Positions 20,863 through 30,980 are shown, counted from the first letter of the stretch. The stretch: 64,000 nt of DNA from Serratia marcescens (GCF_001902635.1 NZ_MJAO01000010.1:62001-126000), one strand, 5' to 3'. A program made the numbers and translations. Notes: generated by a model not told the origin, from the sequence alone.

Positions 20863-21636
20863 TCAGCGCCCCTGATAGTTTGGCGTACGTTTTTCGAAAA
20901 AGGCGGCGATGCCTTCGCGGCGATCGTCGGTGGCGGCCAGGGTGACAAACTGTTGACGCTCCATCGCCAACCCCTGGCTAAGGCCGGTTTCCTCGGCCTG
21001 TTTCAGCGCCTGTTTGGCGGCGCGCAGCGCCAGCGGCGCCTGACGACTGATGCGTTCGGCAATCTGTTGCGTGCGTTCCAGCGTCAGGGCATCGACGCAC
21101 ACTTCGCTGATAAGGCCAGCCTGCAGCGCGGTGCGGGCGTCGATGGCCTCGCCGGTCAGCACCATCTGGCTGGCGCGCGACTTGCCGACGCAGCGGATCA
21201 GGCGTTGAGTGCCACCGGCCCCCGGCATCAAGCCGAGGGTGATCTCCGGCAGGCCGAAGCGAGCGCTTTCGCCGCCGATGACGATGTCGCAGGCCAGGGC
21301 CAGCTCGCAGCCGGCGCCCAGCGCATAACCGTTCACCGCCGCCAGCAGCGGCTTGCTGAACTGCGCCAGCCGTTGCCACAGCTGCGGACGGCGATCCGCC
21401 AGCGCGGCCGGCAGATCCTGTTGTTGCAGCTCGCGTAGATCGGCGCCGGCGGCGAAGAAGCGCGCCGCGCCGGCGAGCACGACGGCACCCACGCCGCTGT
21501 CGGCGTCGGCCTGTTCCAGCAGATAAACCAGCTGCTCCAGGCACGGCGTGCTCAGGGCGTTGCGCGCATCCGGGCGGTGCAGCGTCAGCGTGACCACGCG
21601 GTGTCGCTGTTGGCGCAAAATAAACGGAGTGTCCAT
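20863..21636 (-). CDS. paaF: 2,3-dehydroadipyl-CoA hydratase
   Basis: 257 residues from ATG 21636; the longer open frame upstream runs into paaE and is not used. Enoyl-CoA hydratase signature: AGAARFFAAGADLRELQ, AVNGYALGAGCELALACDIVIGGESARFGLPEITLGLMPGAGG split over the oxyanion and catalytic Glu regions. It hydrates 2,3-dehydroadipyl-CoA in lower phenylacetate beta-oxidation. Confidence 0.95.
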   Translation of the reverse strand: MDTPFILRQQRHRVVTLTLHRPDARNALSTPCLEQLVYLLEQADADSGVGAVVLAGAARFFAAGADLRELQQQDLPAALADRRPQLWQRLAQFSKPLLAAVNGYALGAGCELALACDIVIGGESARFGLPEITLGLMPGAGGTQRLIRCVGKSRASQMVLTGEAIDARTALQAGLISEVCVDALTLERTQQIAERISRQAPLALRAAKQALKQAEETGLSQGLAMERQQFVTLAATDDRREGIAAFFEKRTPNYQGR

Positions 21637-21644
21637 CTCGGCTC

Positions 21645-22703
21645 CTAGACGTCGAAATCCAATACCACGCCATCGCCTTTCGGCCACGACTGGCAACTCA
21701 ATACGTAGCCCGCCGCCAGCTGATCCGGCTCCAGGCTGTAGTTGACGCCCATCTCCACCTGGCCGGCCTTCAGACGGCATTTGCAGGTGGCGCACACGCC
21801 GCCTTTACAGGCGTAGGGCAGGTCGGCGCCCTGGCGCAGCGCGGCGTCGAGGATGCTGTCGTCCTGTTCGCCGACCTCGATATCCAACCGGCGGCCGTCG
21901 AGCAGGATCGCCACCCGGGTGGCGTTGCGATCGCCGCTGCTGCGCGGGCGGGCGGCGAGGCCGCTGGTGTTGAAGCGTTCGCTGTGGATGTGGTTGGCCG
22001 GCACGCCGGCCTGCTCCAGCACGGTTTGCGCGTCGTCCATCATCGATTCCGGCCCGCAGATGAAGGCGTGGTCATAGTCGCGGAAATCCAACAGCGCACC
22101 GCCGATCGCCGTCAGGCGCTCGCGATCGATGCGGCCGCTGAGCAGCGGGCTGTCGAGGTTCTCCTGGCTGAACAGGTACAGCTGCTGAAAACGTTGCGGG
22201 TAGCGGTTTTTCAGATCCGACAACGCCTCTTTGAACATCATCGAACGGCTGTTGCGGTTGCCGTAGATCAGGGTGAAACTGCTGCCCGGTTCGAGCTGCA
22301 GCGTCGCCTTGATGATCGACAGCATCGGCGTAATGCCGGAACCGGCGGCGATCGCCAGGTAGTTGCCGTGGCGTTCCGCCTGCGGCTGATAGCCGAAGCG
22401 CCCTTGCGGCACCATCACCTCCAGCGCGTCGCCGACCTTCAGCATGCGGTTGACGAAGCCGGAGAAACGGCCCTGATCGATCGCCTTCACGCCGATCTGC
22501 AGCAGGCCTTCCTGCGGTGAACTGCAGATGGAGTAGCAACGCCGCAGCTCTTCGCCGTTGATCAACGCCTTCAGCGTCAGGTGCTGGCCGGGGGTATAGC
22601 GGTATTGGTTTTGCAGCTCTTCGGGCACGCGCAGGGTGATGGCTACGGCGTCCGGCGTTTCGCGCTCGATGGCGGCGACGTTCAGGCGATGAAAGACCGT
22701 CAT
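21645..22703 (-). CDS. paaE: Reductase subunit of phenylacetyl-CoA epoxidase
   Basis: 352 residues: an N-terminal FAD domain (LRRCYSICSSP, with the RxYS flavin motif), an NAD(P)H domain (IAAGSGITPMLSIIKA), and a C-terminal plant-type 2Fe-2S ferredoxin with cysteines in LPYACKGGVCATCKCRLKAG and VLSCQSWP. It delivers electrons from NADPH to the PaaA di-iron centre. It is 13 bp after paaD. Confidence 0.96.
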   Translation of the reverse strand: MTVFHRLNVAAIERETPDAVAITLRVPEELQNQYRYTPGQHLTLKALINGEELRRCYSICSSPQEGLLQIGVKAIDQGRFSGFVNRMLKVGDALEVMVPQGRFGYQPQAERHGNYLAIAAGSGITPMLSIIKATLQLEPGSSFTLIYGNRNSRSMMFKEALSDLKNRYPQRFQQLYLFSQENLDSPLLSGRIDRERLTAIGGALLDFRDYDHAFICGPESMMDDAQTVLEQAGVPANHIHSERFNTSGLAARPRSSGDRNATRVAILLDGRRLDIEVGEQDDSILDAALRQGADLPYACKGGVCATCKCRLKAGQVEMGVNYSLEPDQLAAGYVLSCQSWPKGDGVVLDFDV

Positions 22704-22716
22704 GGTGTCAGCGCTC

Positions 22717-23214
22717 CTATATGCATTTGAAATAATCGAACGGTTCCCGGCAGTCGCAGCAGCGGTACAGCGCTTTGCAGGCGGTGGAACCGAACTCGCT
22801 GATCTTCTCGCTGTGGGTGCTGCCGCAGCGCGGGCAGGCCACCGGGCCGTGGGCGTGCGGCCGATCGCAGGTGTGGCCCTGCGGCGGCGCCACGCCGTAT
22901 TGCCGCAGCCGCTCGCGGGCGTCGGCGTTCATCCAGTCGGTGGTCCAGGCCGGGCTGAGGCGAATGTCCACCTGCACCGGGCTGAAGCCGGCGGCTGCCA
23001 GCTGCTGCTCGATGGCGTTGAGCAAGAACTCGGTGGCCGGGCAGCCGGAATAGGTTGGGGTGAAGGTCACGCGCCAGCCGTCGCCGTCGCGCGCTACGTC
23101 GCGCACCATGCCCAAATCGGTGATCGACAGCACCGGCAGCTCGGGATCGCTGATCTGTTGCAGACAGTGCCAGATTTGCGGAATTTCGGCGGGTTGCAAA
23201 CGGGTGACGTTCAT
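22717..23214 (-). CDS. paaD: PaaD, Fe-S maturation protein for the epoxidase
   Basis: 165 residues: an N-terminal DUF59/MIP18-type domain (IPQIWHCLQQISDPELPVLSITDLGMV; PTYSGCPATEF with its Cys) and a C-terminal zinc-ribbon-like CPRCGSTH..CKALYRCCDCREPFDYFKC. PaaD is needed for iron-sulfur assembly on PaaE. It lies 9 bp after paaC. Confidence 0.94.
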   Translation of the reverse strand: MNVTRLQPAEIPQIWHCLQQISDPELPVLSITDLGMVRDVARDGDGWRVTFTPTYSGCPATEFLLNAIEQQLAAAGFSPVQVDIRLSPAWTTDWMNADARERLRQYGVAPPQGHTCDRPHAHGPVACPRCGSTHSEKISEFGSTACKALYRCCDCREPFDYFKCI

Positions 23215-23223
23215 TGCGGCCTC

Positions 23224-23982
23224 CTACCACTGGCCGTTTGGATAGGCGCGCTGCAGGAACTGCATCTCTGCCAGCAGCGGGCCAAGATGTTCGCTGTGCC
23301 GCCCTTGCTTGCCGCCGTGACGGAACGCCTGTTCGGCCGGCAGCGCCAGCGTCGCCTGGCGCAGTGTCTCTTCCACCTGCGCCTGCCAAGGGGCCTGCAG
23401 CGTGCGCGGATCGACGGCGATGCCTTGTTCCGCCAGTTCAAGCTCCAGCGCGTCGGCGTGGAACAACTCGGCGGTGAAGCGCCACAGGTTATCCAGCGAC
23501 TGCTGGATCTTACGGTGGCTGATGTCGTTACCGTCGCCCAGGCGGATCATCCAGCCGTGGCTGAAGCGCAGGTGATAATCGGCTTCCTTCAATGACTTGG
23601 CGGCAATGGCGGCGATCTGCGTATCGCGACTGCAACTCAGCGCCCGGTGCAGCTGCACGTGGTAGGCGTCGAGCAGGAATTGGCGCACCAGCGTGTCGTT
23701 GAAACCGCCGTTCGGCTGCTCTGCCAGCAACAGGTTATGAAACTGGCGTTCGTCGCGGCCGAAGGCCAGGCTGTCTTCGCTGCAGGGCGGGCCCGCCCGT
23801 TCGGCGGCGTAGCCGAGGAAGTTGCGCGCCTGGCCGAGCAGATCGAGCCCAATGTTGGCCAGCGCCAGATCGATTTCCAGCTCGGGCGCGTGGCCGCACC
23901 AGGCGCAAAGGCGCTGGGCGAGGATCAGAGGCGTGTCGCCCTGACGAAGCAAATAGCTGATGCGCGGATCGTTAACCGTCAT
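23224..23982 (-). CDS. paaC: Structural subunit of phenylacetyl-CoA epoxidase
   Basis: 252 residues, ferritin-like four-helix subunit without a full metal site, as in PaaC (former PaaI nomenclature of the multicomponent oxygenase). Motifs: WCGHAPELEIDLALANIGLDLLG, DDRQ-type FGRDERQFHNLLL, SLKEADYHLRFSHGWMIRLGDG. It forms the PaaAC heterodimer. It lies 8 bp after paaB. Confidence 0.95.
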   Translation of the reverse strand: MTVNDPRISYLLRQGDTPLILAQRLCAWCGHAPELEIDLALANIGLDLLGQARNFLGYAAERAGPPCSEDSLAFGRDERQFHNLLLAEQPNGGFNDTLVRQFLLDAYHVQLHRALSCSRDTQIAAIAAKSLKEADYHLRFSHGWMIRLGDGNDISHRKIQQSLDNLWRFTAELFHADALELELAEQGIAVDPRTLQAPWQAQVEETLRQATLALPAEQAFRHGGKQGRHSEHLGPLLAEMQFLQRAYPNGQW

Positions 23983-23990
23983 GGTCGCCT

Positions 23991-24278
23991 CTACATGTTC
24001 TTGATGCCGTCGGGAATGGTGTAAAACGTCGGATGACGGTAGATCTTGTCTTCGGACGGCTCGAAGAACGCGCCGCGATCTTCCGGCTGCGAGGCGATCA
24101 GATGGCGGGATTGCACCACCCAGATAGAGCAGCCTTCGTTACGGCGCGTGTAGGCGTCGCGGGCGTTTTCCAGCGCCATTTGGTCGTCGGCGGCGTGCAG
24201 GCTGCCGACGTGGCGATGCGCCAACCCTTGTTTGCTGCGGATAAACACTTCATACAGCGGCCATTCAACGTGGCTCAT
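23991..24278 (-). CDS. paaB: PaaB subunit of phenylacetyl-CoA epoxidase
   Basis: 95 residues, same size and ends as E. coli PaaB (WPLYEVFIRSKQGLAHRHVGSLHAAD; DKIYRHPTFYTIPDGIKNM). It bridges PaaAC dimers into the active complex. It lies 21 bp after paaA. Confidence 0.96.
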   Translation of the reverse strand: MSHVEWPLYEVFIRSKQGLAHRHVGSLHAADDQMALENARDAYTRRNEGCSIWVVQSRHLIASQPEDRGAFFEPSEDKIYRHPTFYTIPDGIKNM

Positions 24279-24299
24279 GATCTCGGTTCCTTATGTTGG

Positions 24300-25238
24300 C
24301 TATGCGGCGGAGGCGGCGTTTTTCGCCGCGTGGGCCATGGCGCCGTCGCGCACCCAGGCGCCGTCTTCCCAGGCGCGACGTTTGGCCTGCAGGCGTTCGT
24401 GGTTGCATTGGCCGCGCCCTTTGATCACCTCATGCAGTTCGCTCCAGTCGATTTCGCCGAAGCGATAGTGGCCGGCGGCGGCGTCCCAGATAAGACTCGG
24501 GTCCGGCGCCGTCATGCCCAGCGCCTCAAGCTGCGGCACGGTGTTGTCGACGAATTTCTGCCGCAGCTCATCGTTGCTGTGGCGTTTGATTTTCCACGCC
24601 ATGCTCTGGGCGCTGTGAGGGGAGTCGGCGTCGCTTGGGCCGAACATCATCAGCACCGGCCACCAGAAGCGATCGATGGCGTCTTGCAGCATGGCGCGCT
24701 GCGCGTCGCTGCCGTTGGCCATCGCCATCACCGCTTCGTAGCCTTGGCGCTGGTGGAAGCTTTCCTCTTTGCAGATCTTCACCATTGCCCGCGCATAGGG
24801 GCCGTAGGAGGCGCGGCACAGCGCCACCTGGTTGACGATGGCGGCGCCGTCGACCAGCCAGCCGATCACGCCGATATCCGCCCAGTTAAGCGTGGGGTAG
24901 TTGAAGATCGAGGAATACTTCATCTTGCCGTCGAGCATCTTTTGGTAGATGTCCTGGCGCGAACAGCCGAGGGTTTCGGCGGCGCTGTAGAGGTACAGGC
25001 CGTGGCCGGCTTCGTCTTGCACCTTGGCCAGCAGCACCGCTTTGCGGCGCAGCGTGGGGGCGCGCGTCAGCCAGTTGGCTTCCGGCAGCATGCCGATGAC
25101 TTCGGAGTGGGCGTGTTGGCCTATCTGCCGAATCAGGTTCTGACGGTAGGCGTCCGGCATCCAGTCCTTGGCCTCGATGGCGATATCCGCCGCGATCTTG
25201 TCGTCGAAATGCTGCTGATACTGTGCGTCAGTTGTCAT
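24300..25238 (-). CDS. paaA: Catalytic subunit of phenylacetyl-CoA epoxidase
   Basis: 312 residues from ATG 25238 (AAGAGG upstream); a longer frame starting at 25292 would run through the PaaX site and is rejected. Di-iron carboxylate motifs are present: [16 protein letters not shown] and [16 protein letters not shown] (E-x2-H), with [19 protein letters not shown] near the C-terminus. It is the oxygen-dependent 1,2-epoxidase of phenylacetyl-CoA and the first gene of the minus-strand operon. Confidence 0.96.
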   Translation of the reverse strand: MTTDAQYQQHFDDKIAADIAIEAKDWMPDAYRQNLIRQIGQHAHSEVIGMLPEANWLTRAPTLRRKAVLLAKVQDEAGHGLYLYSAAETLGCSRQDIYQKMLDGKMKYSSIFNYPTLNWADIGVIGWLVDGAAIVNQVALCRASYGPYARAMVKICKEESFHQRQGYEAVMAMANGSDAQRAMLQDAIDRFWWPVLMMFGPSDADSPHSAQSMAWKIKRHSNDELRQKFVDNTVPQLEALGMTAPDPSLIWDAAAGHYRFGEIDWSELHEVIKGRGQCNHERLQAKRRAWEDGAWVRDGAMAHAAKNAASAA

Positions 25239-25250
25239 GCTTGCCTCTTG

Positions 25251-25369
25251 GTGATTCGTGTTTTTCACATTAATTACAAAAATGTGAATCACTTTAACTA
25301 ACCATAAGGCTACAAACTGATAACAAAAAGATCAAACGTGATTCATGTGGTTTTGCGAGGTTACTCACA
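25251..25369. promoter_or_regulatory. paaA/paaZ divergent control region: PaaX-type sites and a CRP-like site
   Basis: Three GTGATTC cores lie in the divergent gap. GTGATTCGTG is at 25251; GTGAATCAC (inverted core) is at 25284-25292, so the first two form an inverted pair. GTGATTCATG is at 25338-25347. The GTGATTC element is the known PaaX recognition core. At 25354-25369 TGCGAGGTTACTCACA is a CRP half-match pair (TGTGA-N6-TCGCA on the minus strand). E. coli paa promoters are known to need CRP and to be repressed by PaaX. The -10/-35 elements are not assigned with confidence. Confidence 0.65.
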
Positions 25370-25555
25370 GGGTGCATTGTTAATTGATTGATTTATAATA
25401 ATAAATAAAGGCGTAAACTTTATGTTTACGGCAGGGGAAACGGTCTGTAAGCGCCTTTTGTTCTTTTTTTGTTAAAATTTGGTTTGGCGTCGACTGGCAT
25501 TTATGTGATACGTAATTAAGCTGTATGGTGAAAATTTATGAATTTCGGAGGGCAC

Positions 25556-27622
25556 ATGCAGCAGTTACACAGTTATCTTTCTGGCGCCTGGGTGTATGGG
25601 CAGGGAGAGAGCCGCGAGATCCACCACGCCGTAACCGGCGAAGCGTTGTACCAGGTCTGCTCCGACGGCCTGCCGTTGGCGGCGAGCCTGAGCTATGCGC
25701 GCAGCCGCGGCGGCCCTGCGCTGGCGCACATGACGTTCCAGCAGCGCGCCCAAATGCTGAAAGCGGTGGCGAAACATCTGCTGGCGCATAAAGAAGCGCT
25801 GTATCAGATTTCCTACCAAACCGGGGCGACGCGCAACGACGGCTGGGTCGATATCGAAGGTGGCATCGCTACGCTGTTCGCCTATGCCGGCATGGCCGGT
25901 CGCGAGCTGCCGGACGATACGCTGTGGCCGGAAGACGAGCTGATCCCGCTGTCGAAACAGGCGCAGTTCGCCGCCCGCCACGTGTTGACTTCGCGTCCCG
26001 GCGTGGCGCTGCACATCAACGCTTTCAACTTCCCGTGCTGGGGCATGCTGGAAAAACTGGCGCCGACCTGGCTGGCGGGCATGCCGGCCATCATCAAGCC
26101 GGCCACCGCCACTGCGCAATTGACGCAGGCGATGGTCAGGTTGATCGTCGACAGCGGGCTGGTACCGGAAGGGGCGCTGCAACTGGTGTGCGGCGGCGTC
26201 GGCGACATGTTTGCGCACCTGGATTACCAGGATGCGGTGACCTTTACCGGTTCGGCGCAGACCGGGCAGCGGCTGCGCGCGCACCCGCGCCTGTTGGAGA
26301 AATCGATCGCGTTCACCATGGAAGCGGATTCGCTCAACTGCTGCGTGTTGGCGGAAGATGTGACGCCGGAGATGCCGGAGTTTGCGCTGTTTATCAAAGA
26401 GGTGTGCCGCGAAATGACCGCCAAGGCGGGGCAGAAATGTACCGCGATTCGCCGCATCATCGTGCCGGCAGCGCAGGTGACGGCGGTGCGTCAGGCCTTG
26501 TTGCAGCGCCTGGCGGGGGTGACGGTGGGTGACCCGCAGCTGGAGCAGGTGCGCATGGGGGCGCTGGTCAGCCACGAACAGCGTGACGATGTGCAAAGCA
26601 AGGTGGAATTCCTGTTACGCAACGGCTGCGAGCCGCTGTGCGGCGCGGCGCTGGATAAGTTGGAAGTTCTGGGCGACGGTGCGCGCGGTGGCGCATTTTA
26701 CCCGCCGACCTTGCTGTATTGTGCCGATCCGTTCACCCATCAGGCGGTGCACGGCACCGAGGCCTTCGGCCCGGTGGCGACGCTGATGCCGTATGCGGAT
26801 ACCGAGCAGGCGATTGCGCTGGCGCTGTTGGGGCAAGGCAGCCTGGCGGGATCGCTGGTGACCGCCGATCCGGCATTGGCCAAACGCTTTATTCGCGCGG
26901 CGGCCTGTGCCCACGGCCGCATGTTGATTTTAGATGAGCAGGCGGCGGCGGAATCCACCGGCCACGGCTCGCCGTTGCCGATGCTGGTGCACGGTGGCCC
27001 AGGGCGTGCCGGCGGCGGTGAAGAGTTGGGCGGGCTGCGCGCGGTGAAACACTATATGCAGCGCACGGCGATCCAGGGCAGCCCGGCGATGCTGGCGGCC
27101 ATCGGTGGCGAATGGGTGCGCGGTGCGCCGGTCGTCGAGCATCCGGTGCATCCGTTCCGTAAATACTTCGAGCAACTGCAGCTGGGCGACAGCCTGTTGA
27201 CCGCGCGCCGCACCGTGACCGAAGCGGATATCGTCAACTTCGCCTGCCTGAGCGGCGACCATTTCTACGCGCACATGGACAAGATCGGTGCCGCCGACTC
27301 GCTGTTCGGCGAGCGGGTGGCGCACGGTTACTTTGTGGTGTCCGCCGCGGCAGGGCTGTTTGTCGACGCCGCCGTCGGGCCGGTGATTGCCAACTACGGC
27401 ATGGAAAATCTGCGCTTTATCGAACCGGTGAAGATCGGCGACACCATTCAGGTGCGGCTGACCTGCAAGAAGAAAATCCGCAAGCCGCAGAAAACCGCCG
27501 AAGATCGGCCGCACGGCGTAGTGGTGTGGGATGTACAGGTGTTGAATCAGGAGCAACAGCCGGTGGCGCTGTACAGCATTCTGACGCTGGTGGCGCGCCA
27601 GCAGGGGGATTTCGAGGCGTGA
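25556..27622 (+). CDS. paaZ: Bifunctional oxepin-CoA hydrolase/3-oxo-5,6-dehydrosuberyl-CoA semialdehyde dehydrogenase
   Basis: 688 residues from ATG 25556 (GGAGGG 4-5 nt upstream). Residues 1-~520 form an ALDH domain ([17 protein letters not shown]; Cys in [19 protein letters not shown]). The C-terminal ~150 residues form an R-specific hydratase/MaoC domain ([15 protein letters not shown], the Asp/His ring-opening site). It opens the oxepin ring and oxidises the aldehyde. It is divergent from paaA, as in E. coli. Confidence 0.96.
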   Translation: MQQLHSYLSGAWVYGQGESREIHHAVTGEALYQVCSDGLPLAASLSYARSRGGPALAHMTFQQRAQMLKAVAKHLLAHKEALYQISYQTGATRNDGWVDIEGGIATLFAYAGMAGRELPDDTLWPEDELIPLSKQAQFAARHVLTSRPGVALHINAFNFPCWGMLEKLAPTWLAGMPAIIKPATATAQLTQAMVRLIVDSGLVPEGALQLVCGGVGDMFAHLDYQDAVTFTGSAQTGQRLRAHPRLLEKSIAFTMEADSLNCCVLAEDVTPEMPEFALFIKEVCREMTAKAGQKCTAIRRIIVPAAQVTAVRQALLQRLAGVTVGDPQLEQVRMGALVSHEQRDDVQSKVEFLLRNGCEPLCGAALDKLEVLGDGARGGAFYPPTLLYCADPFTHQAVHGTEAFGPVATLMPYADTEQAIALALLGQGSLAGSLVTADPALAKRFIRAAACAHGRMLILDEQAAAESTGHGSPLPMLVHGGPGRAGGGEELGGLRAVKHYMQRTAIQGSPAMLAAIGGEWVRGAPVVEHPVHPFRKYFEQLQLGDSLLTARRTVTEADIVNFACLSGDHFYAHMDKIGAADSLFGERVAHGYFVVSAAAGLFVDAAVGPVIANYGMENLRFIEPVKIGDTIQVRLTCKKKIRKPQKTAEDRPHGVVVWDVQVLNQEQQPVALYSILTLVARQQGDFEA

Positions 27623-27630
27623 TGCGTTCG

Positions 27631-27655
27631 CCGCCGCCGGAGTTGCCGGCGGCGG
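27631..27655 (+). terminator. Strong hairpin after paaZ
   Basis: Perfect 10-bp GC-only stem CCGCCGCCGG/CCGGCGGCGG around AGTTG, 8 bp after the paaZ stop and 8 bp before the convergent gene's stop. It lacks a U-run and may serve both genes. Confidence 0.6.
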
Positions 27656-27663
27656 TGGGCCAT

Positions 27664-28557
27664 TCAGATCAGCGGCTGACTGCGCAGCTGCTCCAGCACT
27701 TTCAGCGGTGAACGCTGCGGATCCTGCATTTTATTCACCGGCAGCAGGAAGGTTTGCTCCAGCATAAACTGGCCGCCCATCGCGGCGTGCGGCGTTTGAT
27801 CCGAGAAGCAAATCCAGCTGCTGCCCGGCGGAAACTCCAGCGCCAGCTGTGGGCCCCGTTGCTGATAGTCGCCGTCGGCCTTCATGGCGTCATGCAATTG
27901 CAGCATCAGGTGGTCATAATGGCTGCGGCGGGTTTTGGTGATGCGCACCTGATGCTGCAGCCAGCTGCTTAACGCCGAATAGCGGGCCAGACGCGGCATG
28001 AAGCGTTCCGCCAGTTCAGGGAAAGGTTCGCCGACGCGCCATTGACGATTCTCACCGTGCGGGTTGATGTTGGTGAAAATGCGCAGAATGCGCTCGCCGT
28101 AGTTCGGGCGCGAAGGGAAAGCGTCAACGTGCAGCCGGCTGTCGTCTTTACGCCAGGAGCTGTTCGCCCGCCAGGCGGAAACCGGATGCAACCGCAGGCT
28201 ACCGGTCGGGTGGTGCAGCGCCTCTTGATACTCGGGCAACAGCCCGGCGATCAACTGACGGCAAGATTGGTAATAGCGTTCCAGCAGGTGCTGAACCTGC
28301 TGCCGGCGTTCCGCGACGGCGACGCCGGTCAGCTTGCCGGACAGCGGCTGATAGCTGATGTTCTTGCGCTTCGGATCGACCAGCGCCGGATCCAGCAGCG
28401 GCATTTCCTGTTCAGCCAGCGTGAAGGCCAGTTCAGGCAGAAACAGGACTTTGCCCTGTTCCAGTTCACTGACCGCGCTGGACGCTTCTGCCGCCGCCCA
28501 TTGTTGCAGCGGCAGTGTCAGTACGGCCTGTTCACGCATGATATCGCCAGTAGGCAT
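27664..28557 (-). CDS. Kdo 3-hydroxylase-like Fe(II)/2-oxoglutarate dioxygenase
   Basis: 297 residues from ATG 28557, with GAGGAG just upstream. The dioxygenase facial triad is visible as LHVDAFPSRP (H-x-D) and the distal His in SDQTPHAAMGGQ, with later Arg/Lys residues. Overall sequence resembles the KdoO group (Burkholderia, Yersinia), which hydroxylates Kdo of the LPS inner core to Ko at the cytoplasmic membrane. The gene has no operon partner (convergent with paaZ, ~500 bp of non-coding DNA upstream). Confidence 0.72.
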   Translation of the reverse strand: MPTGDIMREQAVLTLPLQQWAAAEASSAVSELEQGKVLFLPELAFTLAEQEMPLLDPALVDPKRKNISYQPLSGKLTGVAVAERRQQVQHLLERYYQSCRQLIAGLLPEYQEALHHPTGSLRLHPVSAWRANSSWRKDDSRLHVDAFPSRPNYGERILRIFTNINPHGENRQWRVGEPFPELAERFMPRLARYSALSSWLQHQVRITKTRRSHYDHLMLQLHDAMKADGDYQQRGPQLALEFPPGSSWICFSDQTPHAAMGGQFMLEQTFLLPVNKMQDPQRSPLKVLEQLRSQPLI

Positions 28558-29052
28558 GAGATCTCCTCGCAAATCTATATCGCTTTATTCCCGCCTTTCA
28601 GGTTGCCGCGTGGTTGGCTGCACTGGTTTGCGCAGTGGCTGGCTGGAGCGACGCCTGGAATATCTGCGTCGGTCACCCAATTGCAACGTGAAATTTATGG
28701 GTTCTATTATGGATTTATCAGCAGGGCGCATTGCGCCGAAGCGTGCGATGGCTTCCTGATATTTAGAATAATCGGGTTAAGGGTATCACCCGCAATGCCA
28801 ATGAAAAGTAAACGGTGCTTAAACGAGGCCCGGCGTAGGCACGAATAATCAAAAAAGGCACGAATTGCCCGTTTATTAGTGTGTTTTTTATCTAATTGAA
28901 TTTTAATGGAAATAAATAGCCTGGTTATTTTTTACCGTTATTCTATTCAGAAAGTGAGATAAGACAGGCGGGATAATGTTTCGGAGGGAAATTATTTCAT
29001 TATTGCCGGGCAAATAATGCGGGCCGCTTGTACGCAGCGGCCCGATTATTGA
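28558..29052. other. Non-coding gap with the diguanylate cyclase terminator
   Basis: No convincing gene. The left ~280 bp is ordinary in composition; the right part is AT-rich. At 29021-29043 arms GGGCCGCT/AGCGGCCC around TGTACGC form a hairpin that, read leftward, is followed by a T-rich GCATTATTTG and fits a terminator for the cyclase gene that ends at 29053. Confidence 0.6.
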
Positions 29053-30606
29053 TTAAGCACCGTAAATGCAGTTTTTGCCTTTTTTCTTGGCTTGATACAG
29101 CGCGCTGTCCGCCTCATTGATAAAGCTAATCGGCGTATCGTTGTACATATGCGGTACTTTGGCGCAGATGCCGATGCTGATGGTAACGATGCCGTGCGGG
29201 TTGCCTTGATGGGGGATCTTCAGATCGCGCACCGCGTTGATGACGCGTTCGGCAAAAATCAGCGCGCCCTGGACGTCGGTGTCCGGCAGGATAATCCCCA
29301 TCTCTTCACCGCCGTAGCGCGCCAGAATGTCGTTGCTGCGGCACGCCAGGCCCTTCAGCGTTTGGCCGATCTGCTGCAGGCACTGATCGCCGGCTACATG
29401 ACCATAGCTGTCGTTGTACTGCTTGAAATAGTCGATATCCAGCATCAGCAGCGCCACGCTGCGGTAGTTGCGCGAGGCTCGCGCCAGCTCATTTTTCAGC
29501 GCAATATCAAACTGGCGGCGGTTAGCCAGGCCGGTCAGGCTGTCCAGCAGCGCCAGTTCTTCGAGCATTTGATTGATGCTGGTCAGCTGATCGCGGGTGT
29601 GCATCAGCTCGGCTTCGGTTTGCATGCTGTGCTTGATTTGCCGCAGCAGCACCAGACCCATCGCCAGCAGGATAATCAGTAGGGAGAGGCCGCCCACGGC
29701 GAACAGACCGGCATCGCTGCGCCAGTCCGCCAATGCGTCGCGTTTCGACAGCCCGGCGGCGATCACCAGCGGAAAGCGGTTGACCCGTGAATAGCCGTAA
29801 ATGCGTTCCACTTTATCGTACAGCGAGGTGATGGTGGCATTACCGAATTCTGAATGCGGCAAAATCTCGCTGAACAGCACGCCTTTGGCGATGTTTTTAC
29901 CGATCGACGCCGCCGAGTAAGGGCGGCGGTAAAGGATAGTGCCGTCCGCCAGCAGCAGGTTCAACGAGGCGTCGGTGTTGAGGGCGAAGCTGTCGTAAAA
30001 CTGGCGGAAATAGTCGACGTACAGCGTCGCCAGCACCACGCCGCCAAAGCTGCCGTCCGGGTTATTGAAACGCCGGGAAACGGGGATGATCAGATCGCCG
30101 GTGGTGCGGCTGCGGATCACCTTGCCGATGTACAGACCGGCGCCGTTGCGGTTTTGATGATATTTGAAGTAATCGCGATCGGCGTTGTTGGCATTTTTGA
30201 TGAATTTACCCGAGGACGTCGCCAGCCAGCGGCCGCGAGAATCGTAGATAAACAAGCCGTGCAACTGCGGCAGGTTGCCGACCTGCGTTTGCATGACCCG
30301 TTGCAGCCGCGTTTGCTGCGGCTGGCCCAACCCGTCGGTCTGGATGCGCTCGGTCAGGTCGAGCAGGTTGCCGTCCACCTGCATGAAGGTATCGTCAGCG
30401 TGTTGCGCCAGAGAGCGGGCGAGGTTGGCGGATTCATGTTCGGCGCTGCGCAGATCGCGCTGGTGTGCGTTCCAGATTTGCCAGCTGTTAAAAACAATCA
30501 GTGTGGCGGCAACGATGATGACAAACACGCCGGCCTGAAATAATAATGGAGAGTTTTTAACGCTGCGCGGCGGCACGGCATCCTGTATGGGTTGCTGCTG
30601 AGTCAT
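29053..30606 (-). CDS. Membrane diguanylate cyclase with dCache sensor
   Basis: 517 residues. A transmembrane helix at ~25-45 is followed by a periplasmic double-Cache-type sensor (residues ~50-290, YDSRGRWLATSSG; PVSRRFNNPDGSFGGVVLATLYVDYFRQF), a second membrane helix at ~305-325 (LFAVGGLSLLIILLAMGLVLL), a short coiled stretch (MLEELALLDSLTGLANRRQFD) and a GGDEF domain. The active-site loop is GGEEM rather than GGDEF/GGEEF. The inhibitory RxxD site (RSND) is kept five residues upstream. It is predicted to make c-di-GMP and regulate motility or biofilm in response to an extracytoplasmic ligand. The start is supported by AAGGGTG. Confidence 0.9.
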   Translation of the reverse strand: MTQQQPIQDAVPPRSVKNSPLLFQAGVFVIIVAATLIVFNSWQIWNAHQRDLRSAEHESANLARSLAQHADDTFMQVDGNLLDLTERIQTDGLGQPQQTRLQRVMQTQVGNLPQLHGLFIYDSRGRWLATSSGKFIKNANNADRDYFKYHQNRNGAGLYIGKVIRSRTTGDLIIPVSRRFNNPDGSFGGVVLATLYVDYFRQFYDSFALNTDASLNLLLADGTILYRRPYSAASIGKNIAKGVLFSEILPHSEFGNATITSLYDKVERIYGYSRVNRFPLVIAAGLSKRDALADWRSDAGLFAVGGLSLLIILLAMGLVLLRQIKHSMQTEAELMHTRDQLTSINQMLEELALLDSLTGLANRRQFDIALKNELARASRNYRSVALLMLDIDYFKQYNDSYGHVAGDQCLQQIGQTLKGLACRSNDILARYGGEEMGIILPDTDVQGALIFAERVINAVRDLKIPHQGNPHGIVTISIGICAKVPHMYNDTPISFINEADSALYQAKKKGKNCIYGA

Positions 30607-30769
30607 GTCACCCTTGTTATGCGATTTCTATTCAATTTGAGTTAAGAGCAATCCTATATTTTATGCATAAATGCGCCAGACCACTAGCCCTTAACGCGGC
30701 GATGCCGGGAAAGGAAGGTCATAACCTGTGTCAACGGCGGCGCGGACAGCCTACGGAGCGAGAACGTTG

Positions 30770-30964
30770 ATGTCGGATTACATCATTATCGGTTTACTGA
30801 CGCTGGCGGCGTATTACCCGATCACGTTAGGGGGGCTGGCGGTGATGATGTTCTTCGCCTGGCGGCGGCGCCAGTCGCCGTACTGGCGGCTGGGCCTGGT
30901 ACTGTTGATGTTGTTGTTCGCGCTGTTCGCCAAAACCGCTTACGATTGGCACCACTACAGCTAG
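30770..30964 (+). CDS. Small two-helix membrane protein
   Basis: 64 residues from ATG 30770; an in-frame ATG-less extension upstream is discounted. Two hydrophobic segments (YIIIGLLTLAAYYPITLGGLAVMMFFAW and LGLVLLMLLFALFAKTAY) are separated by RRRQSPYWR. The Shine-Dalgarno (GGAGCG) is far from the start, so the start is uncertain. I do not recognise a family. Confidence 0.5.
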   Translation: MSDYIIIGLLTLAAYYPITLGGLAVMMFFAWRRRQSPYWRLGLVLLMLLFALFAKTAYDWHHYS

Positions 30965-30980
30965 CGGCGCCAGGGCGGGG

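Noticed and set aside
25538..25555. Earlier paaZ start
   Set aside because: The 25538 ATG is upstream of the GGAGGG ribosome site used by 25556.
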